A stretch of 37,095 bases of DNA, from the NCBI GenBank assembly GCA_900757145.1, contig CAAEMT010000030.1, positions 1 to 37,095 on the forward strand, given 5' to 3'. The notes beneath the pieces are model-generated. The model did not search any database. It was not told the origin of the DNA and was given only the letters and a program-made list of their open reading frames with translations. The DNA is from Lachnospiraceae bacterium. GTDB taxonomy: Bacteria; Bacillota; Clostridia; Lachnospirales; Lachnospiraceae. Within the stretch, counting starts at the first letter, position 1. Every line of letters starts with the position of its first letter. Positions 18,160 through 25,499 of the stretch are shown here, in pieces. Made by a program: the position numbers and the translations under genes.

Positions 18160-18646
18160 AGCGCTCTCCCCTTGTCCTTTCATTCTTACGACCATTGTAC
18201 CTTCTTTTTTTTCCAAATTCAATTGTTTTCTTCAAAAAGCGCCCTATTTTTCTGCATAATTTCATGACATGCAAAAACAGGCTCCGAAATATAACTTTCC
18301 AGAATAAAAATACTGCCGAAAACAGCTTTTTCAAAAGAGTAAATATGCCTGCCGCCATTTTGATCACAAGGTCGCTGACTGTAAAATGATACAGGATCGC
18401 TCCGATCGCGATGCCCGCTGATACATACGCCCGTATCACCCCATCCGTATAAGAGAACGCAAAACAGAATATCAGAAAACCCGCGGCGATCCAGAAAACA
18501 AAATCCTCCGCAGAAATGGCAGCTGCGCCGTGCGGCACTGCCCGCCGCAGCGCCCGGAACAGATCATAAAGAAATGTCAGCCCTGTCCCGTGTACTACCG
18601 CCAGTAAAAATATGATCGTCTCCTGCCGGATCACCTCGCTCATCAT
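18131..18646 (-). CDS. yabQ: Spore cortex biosynthesis protein YabQ
   Basis: YabQ is a membrane protein needed for spore cortex formation and is made in the mother cell under sigma-E in Bacillus. The 171 residues start with a hydrophobic segment (about 8-26), followed by FLYDLFRALRR, further membrane helices (about 48-66, 70-90 and 94-118) and a very basic tail. That layout and its place between yabP and divIC support the call. The first ATG is 18646, with 18643 next; the yabP stop overlaps them (ATGATGA), so translation is coupled. Confidence 0.85.
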   Translation of the reverse strand: MMSEVIRQETIIFLLAVVHGTGLTFLYDLFRALRRAVPHGAAAISAEDFVFWIAAGFLIFCFAFSYTDGVIRAYVSAGIAIGAILYHFTVSDLVIKMAAGIFTLLKKLFSAVFLFWKVIFRSLFLHVMKLCRKIGRFLKKTIEFGKKRRYNGRKNERTRGERCGKKKETSK

Positions 18647-18921
18647 TGGAACAGCCTCTTCATCACACTGCCTTTTTTTGCCGGACTGCTGCCGGTATAC
18701 ACCATGCTGTCAATCCTTCCATCAAGCTCCACCTCGCCTCGCTCTAGTGTGAGCTTTCCGACGTGCAGATCTTTTCCTTTCAGGACCAGCCGTCCCTGCT
18801 CTGTCTCCAAAATAACGCAGCTCTCATCGAACGAGATCACATCCTTTACTCCCGAGATGCTTCCGTTCTTTCGGTCTTTCCATATTATACCGTGCGGTTT
18901 TATACTATTTCTTTCTTCCAT
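18643..18921 (-). CDS. yabP: Sporulation protein YabP
   Basis: A 92-residue soluble protein of the YabP family, needed for cortex assembly with YabQ in Bacillus. The typical features are ISGVKDVISFDESCVILETEQGRLVLKGKDLHVGKLTLERGEVELDGRIDSMVY, a small beta-rich fold that behaves like a scaffold rather than an enzyme. The ribosome site is modest (GAGG about 13 nt upstream, GGA nearer the ATG). It shares its stop with the yabQ start codons. A sigma-E-like -10 lies about 35 nt upstream. Confidence 0.88.
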   Translation of the reverse strand: MEERNSIKPHGIIWKDRKNGSISGVKDVISFDESCVILETEQGRLVLKGKDLHVGKLTLERGEVELDGRIDSMVYTGSSPAKKGSVMKRLFQ

Positions 18922-18955
18922 GACACATCCGCAGCCTCACATACGCCGTTGCTTT

Positions 18956-18963
18956 ATTGTATG
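18956..18963 (-). promoter_or_regulatory. Possible sigma-E -10 element before yabP
   Basis: The minus strand reads CATACAAT, an exact match to the sigma-E -10 pattern CATACAMT, placed so that transcription would start about 27 nt before the yabP ATG. I see no good -35 14-16 bp upstream, so the call rests on the -10, the spacing and the known sigma-E control of yabP/yabQ in Bacillus. Confidence 0.35.
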
Positions 18964-18990
18964 CGCAGCCTGCGCGCGGCAGAACAGGGC

Positions 18991-19230
18991 TTATATATAT
19001 TTATACATTTCTGCAGCAGCTTCCTTTTTGACTGTTTCCTGCACAGACAGTACCTCTACCTTTACGGCCTTGCTGCCAAACTGTATCTCGATCTCATCGC
19101 CTTCTTTCACTGCCACGGAAGCTTTCGCCGGTTTCCCGTTCACAAGTACTCTGCCTGCATCGCACGCCTCGTTTGCAACCGTGCGTCGTTTAATCAAACG
19201 CGATACCTTTAAATATTTATCAAGACGCAT
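18991..19230 (-). CDS. rqcP: S4-domain RNA-binding protein, RqcP/YabO-like
   Basis: The 79-residue protein is essentially one S4 domain: MRLDKYLKVSRLIKRRTVANEACDAGRVLVNGKPAK, then a short basic-acidic tail. In Bacillus, YabO (renamed RqcP) binds stalled 50S subunits and helps RqcH add alanine tails to stuck peptides. The location before yabP matches Bacillus yabO. AAAGGAGGA is just upstream of ATG 19230. HslR-type heat-shock proteins have the same fold, but the synteny favours RqcP. Confidence 0.88.
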   Translation of the reverse strand: MRLDKYLKVSRLIKRRTVANEACDAGRVLVNGKPAKASVAVKEGDEIEIQFGSKAVKVEVLSVQETVKKEAAAEMYKYI

Positions 19231-19249
19231 ACGCTCCTCCTTTCATAGC

Positions 19250-19285
19250 AAAAGAACTTCGGAGTCTCTGTATGAGAGCCGAAGT
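19250..19285 (-). terminator. Probable terminator after hup
   Basis: ACTTCGG (19256-19262) pairs with CCGAAGT (19279-19285), and inside it TCTC pairs with GAGA. The minus strand continues TCTTTTGC. It lies 35 nt past the hup stop and before the S4 gene start, so it would insulate the abundant hup message from the sporulation operon. Confidence 0.55.
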
Positions 19286-19319
19286 CCTTACTTATTTCCT
19301 TTTACTTACCACAAAACAA

Positions 19320-19592
19320 TTAGTTCATCATATCCTTCAGAGCTTTTCCAGCCTTGAACTTCGGAGACTTAGATGCCGGAATGTGCATAGCCTCTCCTGT
19401 CAGCGGATTTCTTCCGTCTCTTGCCGCGCGCTCAGATACCTCAAATGTACCGAAGCCTACAAGCTGTACCTTATCACCGTTCTTAAGCTGCTCTGCAACT
19501 ACGTCTGTAAAAGCCTTCAGCGCCTTCTCTGCATCTTTCTTAGACAGCTCTGTTTTCTCTGCAATAGCTGCGATTAACTCTGTTTTATTCAT
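19320..19592 (-). CDS. hup: HU family DNA-binding protein
   Basis: A 90-residue histone-like protein that bends DNA and packs the nucleoid. It has MNKTELIAAIAEKTELSKKDAEKAL, the signature GFGTFEVSERAARDGRNPLTGEAMHIPASKSPKFKAGKALK with the conserved intercalating Pro in RNPLTGE, and normal length. ATG 19592 is preceded by GAGGAGG; the longer in-frame extension upstream is leader RNA between the promoter and this start. A strong sigma-A promoter and its own terminator suggest high, separate expression. Confidence 0.97.
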   Translation of the reverse strand: MNKTELIAAIAEKTELSKKDAEKALKAFTDVVAEQLKNGDKVQLVGFGTFEVSERAARDGRNPLTGEAMHIPASKSPKFKAGKALKDMMN

Positions 19593-19690
19593 GGTAATTC
19601 CTCCTCTGAATTTAATCTGCAGTATATCTATCTTCTCACTGCAATGCTGTTTTTCCTGAACCAAAAATCTCACTTTGGGCTCTTCTAATA

Positions 19691-19719
19691 TTTATATAAT
19701 GATACTGTACGTTTGTCAA
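19691..19719 (-). promoter_or_regulatory. Strong sigma-A promoter of hup
   Basis: On the minus strand TTGACA (19714-19719) and TATAAA (19691-19696) are 17 bp apart. The start near 19684 gives a leader of about 90 nt before ATG 19592. Confidence 0.8.
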
Positions 19720-19761
19720 GGTTTTCCTTACAATATCGAAAGCATCGAAAAACAGGCTTTC

Positions 19762-20337
19762 TCAGGCATTTTCCCCTTCCTGCAGATGGCGTATCGTCCA
19801 TTTTGCGGCATCGCAAAATGCCTCCTTATACATCTGCTCCTGCCGGGGCGTGCGGTCCTTTTTCTCTCTTTTCTTTATTTCCTCCCAGCGTCCCGGCACT
19901 TCTCCCGCCTGTATATCGTCTGGCTTTTTTTCAAAGACATGCGGATGGCGGCGGATCATCTTGCTGCTGATGCCTCTGATGACGTCTTCTATACAGAATA
20001 GCCCCTCCTCCTGCGCGATCTGCGACAAAAGAACAACCTGAAGCAATACGTCCCCAAGCTCTTCACAGAGATTTTCTGCATCCCCCGTTTTCTTCCATAT
20101 CTCAATCCCGGCAATCGCCTCCGTCATTTCGTTTACCATGCACGGTTTCAGGCTCTCAAATGTCTGCGCCTTATCCCACGGACAGCCGTCCTTCGCACGA
20201 AGCGCCGCTACGATCTGCCGGAAGTTTTCAAAATCCCCTTCGTCCGTTGTTTTCTTTCTTTTTTCTTCTTTTTCCATTACAGTCTTCCTTTCCTGCAGCA
20301 GAAACATCTCCTGTGTTTCCCTCATCCGCGTGCTCAT
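19762..20337 (-). CDS. mazG: MazG-family nucleoside triphosphate pyrophosphohydrolase
   Basis: MazG hydrolyses NTPs or dNTPs, including aberrant ones, to monophosphates. The protein carries one MazG domain: LRAKDGCPWDKAQTFESLKPCMVNEMTEAIAGIE, then NLCEELGDVLLQVVLLSQIA, then the acidic helix EDVIRGISSKMIRRHPHVF. It is shorter than the two-domain forms. ATG 20337 has an excellent GGAGGT 6 nt upstream and gives 191 residues. ATG 20277 with AAAGGAAG gives 171 and removes a weakly conserved N-terminal part; I cannot decide firmly. If 20337 is right, its ribosome site lies inside the hairpin at 20342-20380. Confidence 0.9.
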   Translation of the reverse strand: MSTRMRETQEMFLLQERKTVMEKEEKRKKTTDEGDFENFRQIVAALRAKDGCPWDKAQTFESLKPCMVNEMTEAIAGIEIWKKTGDAENLCEELGDVLLQVVLLSQIAQEEGLFCIEDVIRGISSKMIRRHPHVFEKKPDDIQAGEVPGRWEEIKKREKKDRTPRQEQMYKEAFCDAAKWTIRHLQEGENA

Positions 20338-20341
20338 AAAG

Positions 20342-20380
20342 ATACCTCCGGAAAGATCCCCATGACCTGACCGGAGGTAT
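20342..20380 (-). promoter_or_regulatory. Hairpin hiding the upstream mazG ribosome binding site
   Basis: ATACCTCCGG (20342-20351) and CCGGAGGTAT (20371-20380) form a perfect 10-bp stem with a 19-nt loop. On the minus strand the 3' arm carries GGAGGT, 6 nt before ATG 20337, so the folded RNA would mask it. No proper U-run follows (CTTTATG), so termination is less likely than control of translation. Confidence 0.6.
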
Positions 20381-20413
20381 TGGTTTTATGTTTTATGGTC
20401 TGCCGTCCGCTCC

Positions 20414-22150
20414 TTACAGCATTTTATTGATCATGGCAAGTACCTGCTCGCCGAGCGCTGCAGACTTCGCATCGGCATCCTTAAGAGACGTACCCTTGAT
20501 ACCGTAGTAGAATTTTACCTTCGGCTCTGTACCGGACGGACGGACGCAAAGCCATGCATCGTCAGTCAGATCATAGTACAGTACGTTGGATGACGGGAGG
20601 CCGGTCGGTCTTACCTCGCCTGTCTTCACATCGCGGATCGTATCTGCTTTGTAGTCCCGCGCAGACAGCACTGTGTAATCTCCGATCTGTGCCGGCGGAT
20701 TCTTGCGCAGAGTCTCAAGAATCTCCTGAATCTTCTGCAGGCCTTCAATTCCCTTTAAGGTAATAGACTTAATATCATCTTTGTAATATCCGTAGCGCTC
20801 GTACAGTTCGATCATTGCATCCCACAGCGTCTTACCCTGCGCCTTGTAGAAGGCTGCCGCCTCTGCAAGCGCCATCGTAGCCACGATCGCGTCCTTATCT
20901 CTTGCATGCGTACCGATCAGACAGCCATAGCTCTCTTCAAATCCAAAGAGATATGTACCCTTGCCGGTATTCTCGAAGCCAAGGATCTGCTGTCCGATAT
21001 ACTTAAATCCTGTCAGTACCTCAATCAGCCCCGTGCCGTAATATTTTGCGATCGCATCTGCCATGTTTGTTGTAACGATCGTCTTAATCAGCATACCGTC
21101 TTCCGGCAGTCCCTTCACAGCCTTTGTCTGGCCGATCTCATAGTCCGCAAGGAGACAGCCTGACATATTGCCCGTAAGTGTGTGATATTCTCCTGTCTTT
21201 GCGTCTTTTACATAAACGCCGAGGCGGTCTGCGTCAGGATCTGTAGCCAGAACAAGGTCTGCGTCTACTTCCTTTGCAAGCTTAAGACCAAGCTCAAACG
21301 CCTCCGCAGCCTCCGGATTCGGATAGCTTACCGTTGGGAAATCACCATCCGGAAGCTCCTGCTCTTTTACTACGTAAACATTTTCAAAACCGAGCTCAGA
21401 GAGCACGCGGCGCACCGGAATATTTCCTGTACCGTGAAGCGGTGTGTAGACAATCTTGAGGTTTTTGCTCTCCTGCCTGATCGCTTCCGGATGAAGGACA
21501 AGACTCTTAAGCTGTGCGATAAACGCATCATCCAGTTCCTCTCCGATGACCTCATAAAGTCCCGCAGCAGCTGCCGCTTTCTTGTCCATTGTCTTAGCAG
21601 CCGTATAATCAGTGATCGCCTTTACCTCTGCCATAATACCGGTATCGTGCGGCGGAGTGATCTGCGCACCGTCCTCCCAGTATACCTTATATCCATTGTA
21701 CTCCGGCGGATTGTGGCTTGCCGTGATATTAATACCTGCGATACAGCCAAGCTTTCGTACTGCAAAGGAAAGCTCGGGCGTCGGACGGAGCGACTCAAAA
21801 ACGTAAGCCTTAATGCCGTTCGCTGCCAGTGTAAGCGCTGCAAAATCTGCAAATTCAGGAGACATCCTTCTGGAATCGTAAGCGATAGCGACTCCCTTCG
21901 ATGCCTTGCCTGCCTTGACAATATAGTTTGCAAGTCCCTGCGTTGCTTTCTGGACTACGTACTGGTTCATGCGGTTCGTACCGGCTCCAATAACTCCGCG
22001 AAGTCCCGCCGTACCAAACTCGAGCTCTGTATAGAAACGCTCTTTCACTTCATTTTCATCATCTGCTATTGCACGAAGCTCTGCCTTTGTCGCCTCGTCA
22101 AAATACGGATTTGAAAGCCACTCTTCATATGCCTGTCTGTAATTTTCCAT
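20414..22150 (-). CDS. pgm: Phosphoglucomutase/phosphomannomutase (alpha-D-phosphohexomutase)
   Basis: This enzyme interconverts glucose 1- and 6-phosphate (possibly mannose phosphates), feeding glycogen and cell-envelope sugars. The 578 residues show the four-domain mutase order: TAGLRGVIGAGTNRMN, the active serine in ITASHNPPEYNGYK (Ser145), metal-binding DPDADRLGV, sugar-specificity loop FGFEESYGCL and the phosphate-binding end RPSGTEPKVKFYY. Length and motifs fit the PgcA type of Firmicutes. GGAGGGAAAA precedes ATG 22150. The 127-nt gap upstream has an AT-rich part but no promoter I can defend. Confidence 0.95.
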   Translation of the reverse strand: MENYRQAYEEWLSNPYFDEATKAELRAIADDENEVKERFYTELEFGTAGLRGVIGAGTNRMNQYVVQKATQGLANYIVKAGKASKGVAIAYDSRRMSPEFADFAALTLAANGIKAYVFESLRPTPELSFAVRKLGCIAGINITASHNPPEYNGYKVYWEDGAQITPPHDTGIMAEVKAITDYTAAKTMDKKAAAAAGLYEVIGEELDDAFIAQLKSLVLHPEAIRQESKNLKIVYTPLHGTGNIPVRRVLSELGFENVYVVKEQELPDGDFPTVSYPNPEAAEAFELGLKLAKEVDADLVLATDPDADRLGVYVKDAKTGEYHTLTGNMSGCLLADYEIGQTKAVKGLPEDGMLIKTIVTTNMADAIAKYYGTGLIEVLTGFKYIGQQILGFENTGKGTYLFGFEESYGCLIGTHARDKDAIVATMALAEAAAFYKAQGKTLWDAMIELYERYGYYKDDIKSITLKGIEGLQKIQEILETLRKNPPAQIGDYTVLSARDYKADTIRDVKTGEVRPTGLPSSNVLYYDLTDDAWLCVRPSGTEPKVKFYYGIKGTSLKDADAKSAALGEQVLAMINKML

Positions 22151-22277
22151 TTTTCCCTCCTGTTTACATACAGAATAAGGTTACCACAAAATCCTTCCGT
22201 TCTCGGATATATTCCGCAGTCACCTTACGCTGTCATTTTCATATAGTAATAATAGCATAAATATCCGTGGAATAAAA

Positions 22278-23303
22278 CTATTTTTCCAGCATTTTCACAA
22301 AATTCTTTCTTTTTTCCTCCTGACGGTTCAGGTTTTCAAGCTTTTCCAGATACCGCCCCGATATCCACGCCTTGTTGCTTCCATAATAATGATTCGCAAG
22401 CTTTCGGAACTTTTCAGGATACATCATCCTGATATACAAAAGTTTTCTTTCCTGTGCGCCAATCGGACGCTGCATCGTATACCGCTCAAGCATCTTCATG
22501 CCAAGCCTTGGATTCCAGTCATGCTTTTCCAGTATCTTCCTCATAAAACGGTAAAGATCATTGATCTGATAATCAAATTTGCAGCTCTCAAAATTCGTTG
22601 TCGCTATATCGTAGCCTGACATAAGCACATGATGATGATTGTAGTCCCCGTGACATACGCTTGTGATCTTTGCTTTGCCTGTACATTTTTCAGCCGCTTT
22701 TTTTCCTGATATATCCGTCTCCGCGCCAAACGCCAAAGCAATGCCTCTTAGTTTTTGCTCTGCCTCCGACGCCTGTGCGAAGTATTGTTCAAAGCAGCTA
22801 AGAAACAGCCGTTCAAAATCATGCCTCACAGTCCTTTTCCGCATAAAAGAACGGACCTTCTGCAATTCCGCATTCTGTGCCGCGATCTCCTGCACAAGCG
22901 GCTGAGCTGTAAAGCTTTTCGCGAACTCCGTCTCATCTGAAAGATGCATCAGCTTATGGAGCCGAGCCAGATTGGCAACAGCCGCAAGGATCTCATTCTC
23001 ATTCGATGTATCGCACTCACGCCCCACATACCAGTCCTTCACCACATACCGGCTGCCTTCCCAGTCCTCGCAGATCAGCCCGCCTTCTTTGTTTGGAAGG
23101 ATCATGTCCACCTTTTCATATCCTCCATCGCGTACCTGCTGCATAATGCGGTTCTGGAACAGCGCCTTGTTTTCTGATCCCGTATAATCGCAGAGGATTT
23201 TAAGCCCTTGCGTCGTCTCACAGATATAAGATCCCCGTCCGCGTCTTGTACTAATGATTTCAAGCTCGTACTGCTCAAGCACTTTCAAAGCCCTGTCATT
23301 CAT
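22278..23303 (-). CDS. CotS-family spore coat protein (kinase-like fold)
   Basis: The 341 residues belong to the CotS/YutH-type spore proteins, which share the aminoglycoside-phosphotransferase fold. Visible parts are an N-lobe (RGRGSYICETTQGLKILCDYTGS), an ANLARLHKLMH helix, the catalytic-loop region VCHGDYNHHHVLMS (HGD 218-220) and the later TTNFESCKFDYQINDLYRFMRKILEK. In true kinases the loop ends in Asn and the metal motif is DFD/DFE; here His stands at the loop Asn and NFE (237-239) replaces the metal motif, so catalysis is doubtful. GGGGGA precedes ATG 23303, and a possible sigma-E/K promoter lies just upstream, in line with mother-cell expression. Confidence 0.8.
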   Translation of the reverse strand: MNDRALKVLEQYELEIISTRRGRGSYICETTQGLKILCDYTGSENKALFQNRIMQQVRDGGYEKVDMILPNKEGGLICEDWEGSRYVVKDWYVGRECDTSNENEILAAVANLARLHKLMHLSDETEFAKSFTAQPLVQEIAAQNAELQKVRSFMRKRTVRHDFERLFLSCFEQYFAQASEAEQKLRGIALAFGAETDISGKKAAEKCTGKAKITSVCHGDYNHHHVLMSGYDIATTNFESCKFDYQINDLYRFMRKILEKHDWNPRLGMKMLERYTMQRPIGAQERKLLYIRMMYPEKFRKLANHYYGSNKAWISGRYLEKLENLNRQEEKRKNFVKMLEK

Positions 23304-23354
23304 ATCGATCCCCCATTTCTCCGCCGCGCTTTGCTCTGGCGCCGCGTTCTCTCT

Positions 23355-23383
23355 ATCTTATGAATGGGGGGGCCCAAATATAC
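23355..23383 (-). promoter_or_regulatory. Possible sigma-E/K-type promoter of the CotS-like gene
   Basis: The minus strand has GTATATT (23377-23383), a 14-bp spacer, then CATAAGAT (23355-23362), similar to the sigma-E pattern KMATATT-N14-CATACAMT with three mismatches. The spacer contains GGGCCC running into C7 on this strand. The predicted start is about 45 nt before ATG 23303. Confidence 0.35.
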
Positions 23384-23427
23384 CCACGGAATCTGCCCCA
23401 ACAAAGCAGACTATACCGCCTGCGCGC

Positions 23428-23838
23428 TTATCCGAAAATACAGCCGGACTGCAGGATAATATTAGCATAAGGCGTATTCTCACCTGTGCGGATCACCGCC
23501 CTGCATCCGCGCGTTTTTTCCTTAAGCTGTGTATGCGGTATAAACTGCACTTCCACATCTACACCTTTCCCAAGCAGCAGAAGCTCGATGCGCTCCAAAA
23601 GTTCCGGATTATACGTCTTGATCTCTTCTGCAAGTACGACACCCTCCACTTCCATATCATCAAGCAGCGCCTCCAGCACACTTAGAAATGACGGTTCGCC
23701 AAAACGCAGCGCCAGATCAATACGCTCCGTCTCCTCCGGTATCGGAAGTCCGCAGTCAACGACCACAATCCTGTCTGTATGCCCCATATACGATAAAACT
23801 CTTGAAATATCTGAATTAAGAATCCCTTTTTTCTTCAT
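23428..23838 (-). CDS. rbsD: D-ribose pyranase RbsD
   Basis: RbsD converts beta-pyranose ribose to the furanose form used by ribokinase. The 136 residues start MKKKGILNSDISRVLSYMGHTD with the catalytic His20, then VDCGLPIPEETERIDLAL, VEGVVLAEEIKTYNPEL, and the C-terminal VIRTGENTPYANIIL, all typical. No ribokinase or ribose transporter is next to it. Its first 23 nt overlap the end of larB, so it is translated from the same message. The ribosome site is moderate (AAAGGAT/GGAAG inside larB). Confidence 0.92.
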   Translation of the reverse strand: MKKKGILNSDISRVLSYMGHTDRIVVVDCGLPIPEETERIDLALRFGEPSFLSVLEALLDDMEVEGVVLAEEIKTYNPELLERIELLLLGKGVDVEVQFIPHTQLKEKTRGCRAVIRTGENTPYANIILQSGCIFG

Positions 23839-24616
23839 GCTCTTCCTGCATCCTTTCTCTTCGATCCTTTGACTGTCTGTTTATTTTTGAGGCAAGTACG
23901 CCCGCTCCAAATCCATTGTCAATATTCACAACACTGACTCCGCTCGCACACGAATTGAGCATCGACAGAAGCGCTGCCGCACCACCGAAATTCGCCCCGT
24001 ATCCAACGCTCGTCGGCACGCCGATGACCGGACAGGCGACAAGCCCGCCTACCACACTCACGATCGCGCCCTCCATCCCCGCAACTGCCACAACTACGTT
24101 TGCGTCTTCAAGCACCGGGAGCCGTCCAAGCAGCCTGTGAAGTCCCGCGACTCCCACATCATAGACGCGCTCTACACAGTTGCCGTACAGTTCGGCAGTC
24201 ACTGCCGCTTCCTCCGCTACCGGAAGATCGCTCGTCCCCGCCGCAAGCACAACAATCTTGCCGACCGATTCTCCCACCTGTCTGTTTGCCACCGCTATCC
24301 TCGATACGGGATCGTAATCGATCGCTGCCTCTTGCGCGACACGCTCCGCCTTCTCCGGGGAAAGTCTCGTCACCATGATATTAACGACGCCCCGCTTCTC
24401 CATTGCAGAAGCAATACCGATGATCTGTTCTGCCGTCTTTCCTTCGCCGTAGATGACCTCCGGCATTCCCTGACGCAGCGCGCGGTGCATATCAATATCC
24501 GCATAATTTCCGACAAGCATCTCCGGCTGCAGATGAATATCATCCATCGCTTCCCGTGCCGTCATTTTCCCTTCTTCTATCTGTTTTAACAGTTGAAAAA
24601 TTGCCTCCTGCTGCAT
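23816..24616 (-). CDS. larB: LarB-type pyridinium-3,5-biscarboxylate mononucleotide synthase (PurE-like)
   Basis: LarB carboxylates and hydrolyses nicotinate adenine dinucleotide, the first step to the nickel-pincer cofactor of lactate racemase. The 266 residues have an N-terminal helical part and a PurE-like domain from about 115: VVLAAGTSDLPVAEEAAVTAELYGN, VAVAGMEGAIVSVVGGLVACPVIGVPTSVGYGANFGG and NSCASGVSVVNIDNGFGAG (Cys223 in the place of the catalytic Cys). No larC, larE or larA is in the window, so they may be elsewhere, or the cofactor may serve another enzyme. AGAGGTGA precedes ATG 24616. Confidence 0.9.
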   Translation of the reverse strand: MQQEAIFQLLKQIEEGKMTAREAMDDIHLQPEMLVGNYADIDMHRALRQGMPEVIYGEGKTAEQIIGIASAMEKRGVVNIMVTRLSPEKAERVAQEAAIDYDPVSRIAVANRQVGESVGKIVVLAAGTSDLPVAEEAAVTAELYGNCVERVYDVGVAGLHRLLGRLPVLEDANVVVAVAGMEGAIVSVVGGLVACPVIGVPTSVGYGANFGGAAALLSMLNSCASGVSVVNIDNGFGAGVLASKINRQSKDRRERMQEEHEEKRDS

Positions 24617-24716
24617 ATTCTGTCACCTCTTTTTCCTTTTTCTGCTCTTCCTGCTTTTCTGACAAGATGACTTTCTGTTCTTATATTTCGCCTGCTCCTG
24701 ACTGTCTGCACCTCTG

Positions 24717-25202
24717 TCAGTTCACCTTCTGGTACGCGATACGCGGACTGCCGTCCTCCACATAGATACGGCCGCACCGCCTGAATCCATTTTTCTCCAG
24801 TACATGCTGCATGACTTTATTATCCTCATGCGTATCCATCCGCAGATTTCCGCACTTGGCAAATCCCCACTGCATACAAAACGAGCCTGCTCCCCTTACT
24901 CCCTCGCGCGAAGCGATCCTGTGGATCACGCCGTACGGTCTGTCATCTATCCAGTCTCCGTCCTCTATCACGCTATACGTCGGATCATCTCCGAATACAT
25001 ACATGAAGACTGCTGCGATCTGCCCGTTCTGTTCTGCAACGTAGCTGATCTCTTTCTCAATGTCAGTGCGGATCAGTTCCTCCTCCGGATAATGATCTCC
25101 CCACTGATTCGGGTTGCCTGTGCGCGCCATAAAATCTCTCGCCTGCGCATATATTTCCATAATCTCTGTCAGATCTTCTGTTTTTGCTCGTCTAATTTCC
25201 AT
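24717..25202 (-). CDS. GNAT family N-acetyltransferase
   Basis: The 161-residue protein has the GNAT layout: MEIRRAKTEDLTEIMEIYAQARDFM at the start, beta strands around AVFMYVFGDDPTY, the acetyl-CoA-binding loop SREGVRGAGSFCMQW (a variant of the usual Q/RxxGxG/A), then LRMDTHEDNKVMQHVLEKNGFRRCG, which resembles the strand 5-helix 4 region of this family. The acceptor substrate cannot be predicted. AAAGGAGA precedes ATG 25202. Its promoter faces that of the plus-strand pair across a 234-nt divergent region. Confidence 0.88.
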   Translation of the reverse strand: MEIRRAKTEDLTEIMEIYAQARDFMARTGNPNQWGDHYPEEELIRTDIEKEISYVAEQNGQIAAVFMYVFGDDPTYSVIEDGDWIDDRPYGVIHRIASREGVRGAGSFCMQWGFAKCGNLRMDTHEDNKVMQHVLEKNGFRRCGRIYVEDGSPRIAYQKVN

Positions 25203-25306
25203 CTGCCACTCTCCTTTTCTGTTTGTTATTTATACTCCTCACAACAAATACTCCGCCTCTTCTGTACGGCCACAGCATAATTATTTCACAGTTTTTCTTA
25301 TGCCAC

Positions 25307-25333
25307 ATTATCACGCAGCCCGTCCTGTGTCAA
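25307..25333 (-). promoter_or_regulatory. Possible sigma-A promoter of the GNAT gene
   Basis: On the minus strand TTGACA (25328-25333) is followed by GATAAT (25307-25312) with a short 15-bp spacer. TAATGT at 17 bp is an alternative with fewer matches. The leader would be about 98 nt. Confidence 0.45.
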
Positions 25334-25365
25334 GCATCCTGATTGGTATTTACTTTATGCTGACT

Positions 25366-25414
25366 TTATCCACAGCATCTTGTAAAAATCCGTACATTAT
25401 TCACTTTATCCACA
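25366..25414 (+). promoter_or_regulatory. DnaA-box cluster
   Basis: Two perfect DnaA boxes, TTATCCACA, lie at 25366-25374 and 25406-25414 in the same orientation, 40 bp apart. Between them is TTATTCACT (25397-25405), an 8/9 match. The cluster sits directly upstream of the plus-strand promoter at 25437. No origin genes are near, so a regulatory or DnaA-titrating role is more likely than replication initiation. Confidence 0.55.
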
Positions 25415-25436
25415 CTGCCGCAGCAATTCCCTGCGT

Positions 25437-25465
25437 TTGATTTTTATGGGTATCTGTGCTACAAT
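25437..25465 (+). promoter_or_regulatory. Sigma-A promoter of the NusG-II/Gx operon
   Basis: TTGATT (25437-25442), 17-bp spacer, TACAAT (25460-25465). Transcription should begin near 25472. This fixes the start codon of the next gene downstream of it at TTG 25500, because earlier in-frame start codons fall inside the promoter. Confidence 0.7.
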
Positions 25466-25499
25466 TCACACAATTACAACAGCTAAATGGGGTACGATT

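Noticed and set aside
25366..25414. Chromosomal origin (oriC) at the DnaA boxes
   Set aside because: Only three boxes, no dnaA/dnaN/rpmH/gyrB genes nearby and no clear AT-rich unwinding element.
25437..25499. Longer N-terminus for the NusG-II protein
   Set aside because: The upstream in-frame codons coincide with the -35, spacer and -10 of a good promoter, so they are not transcribed.
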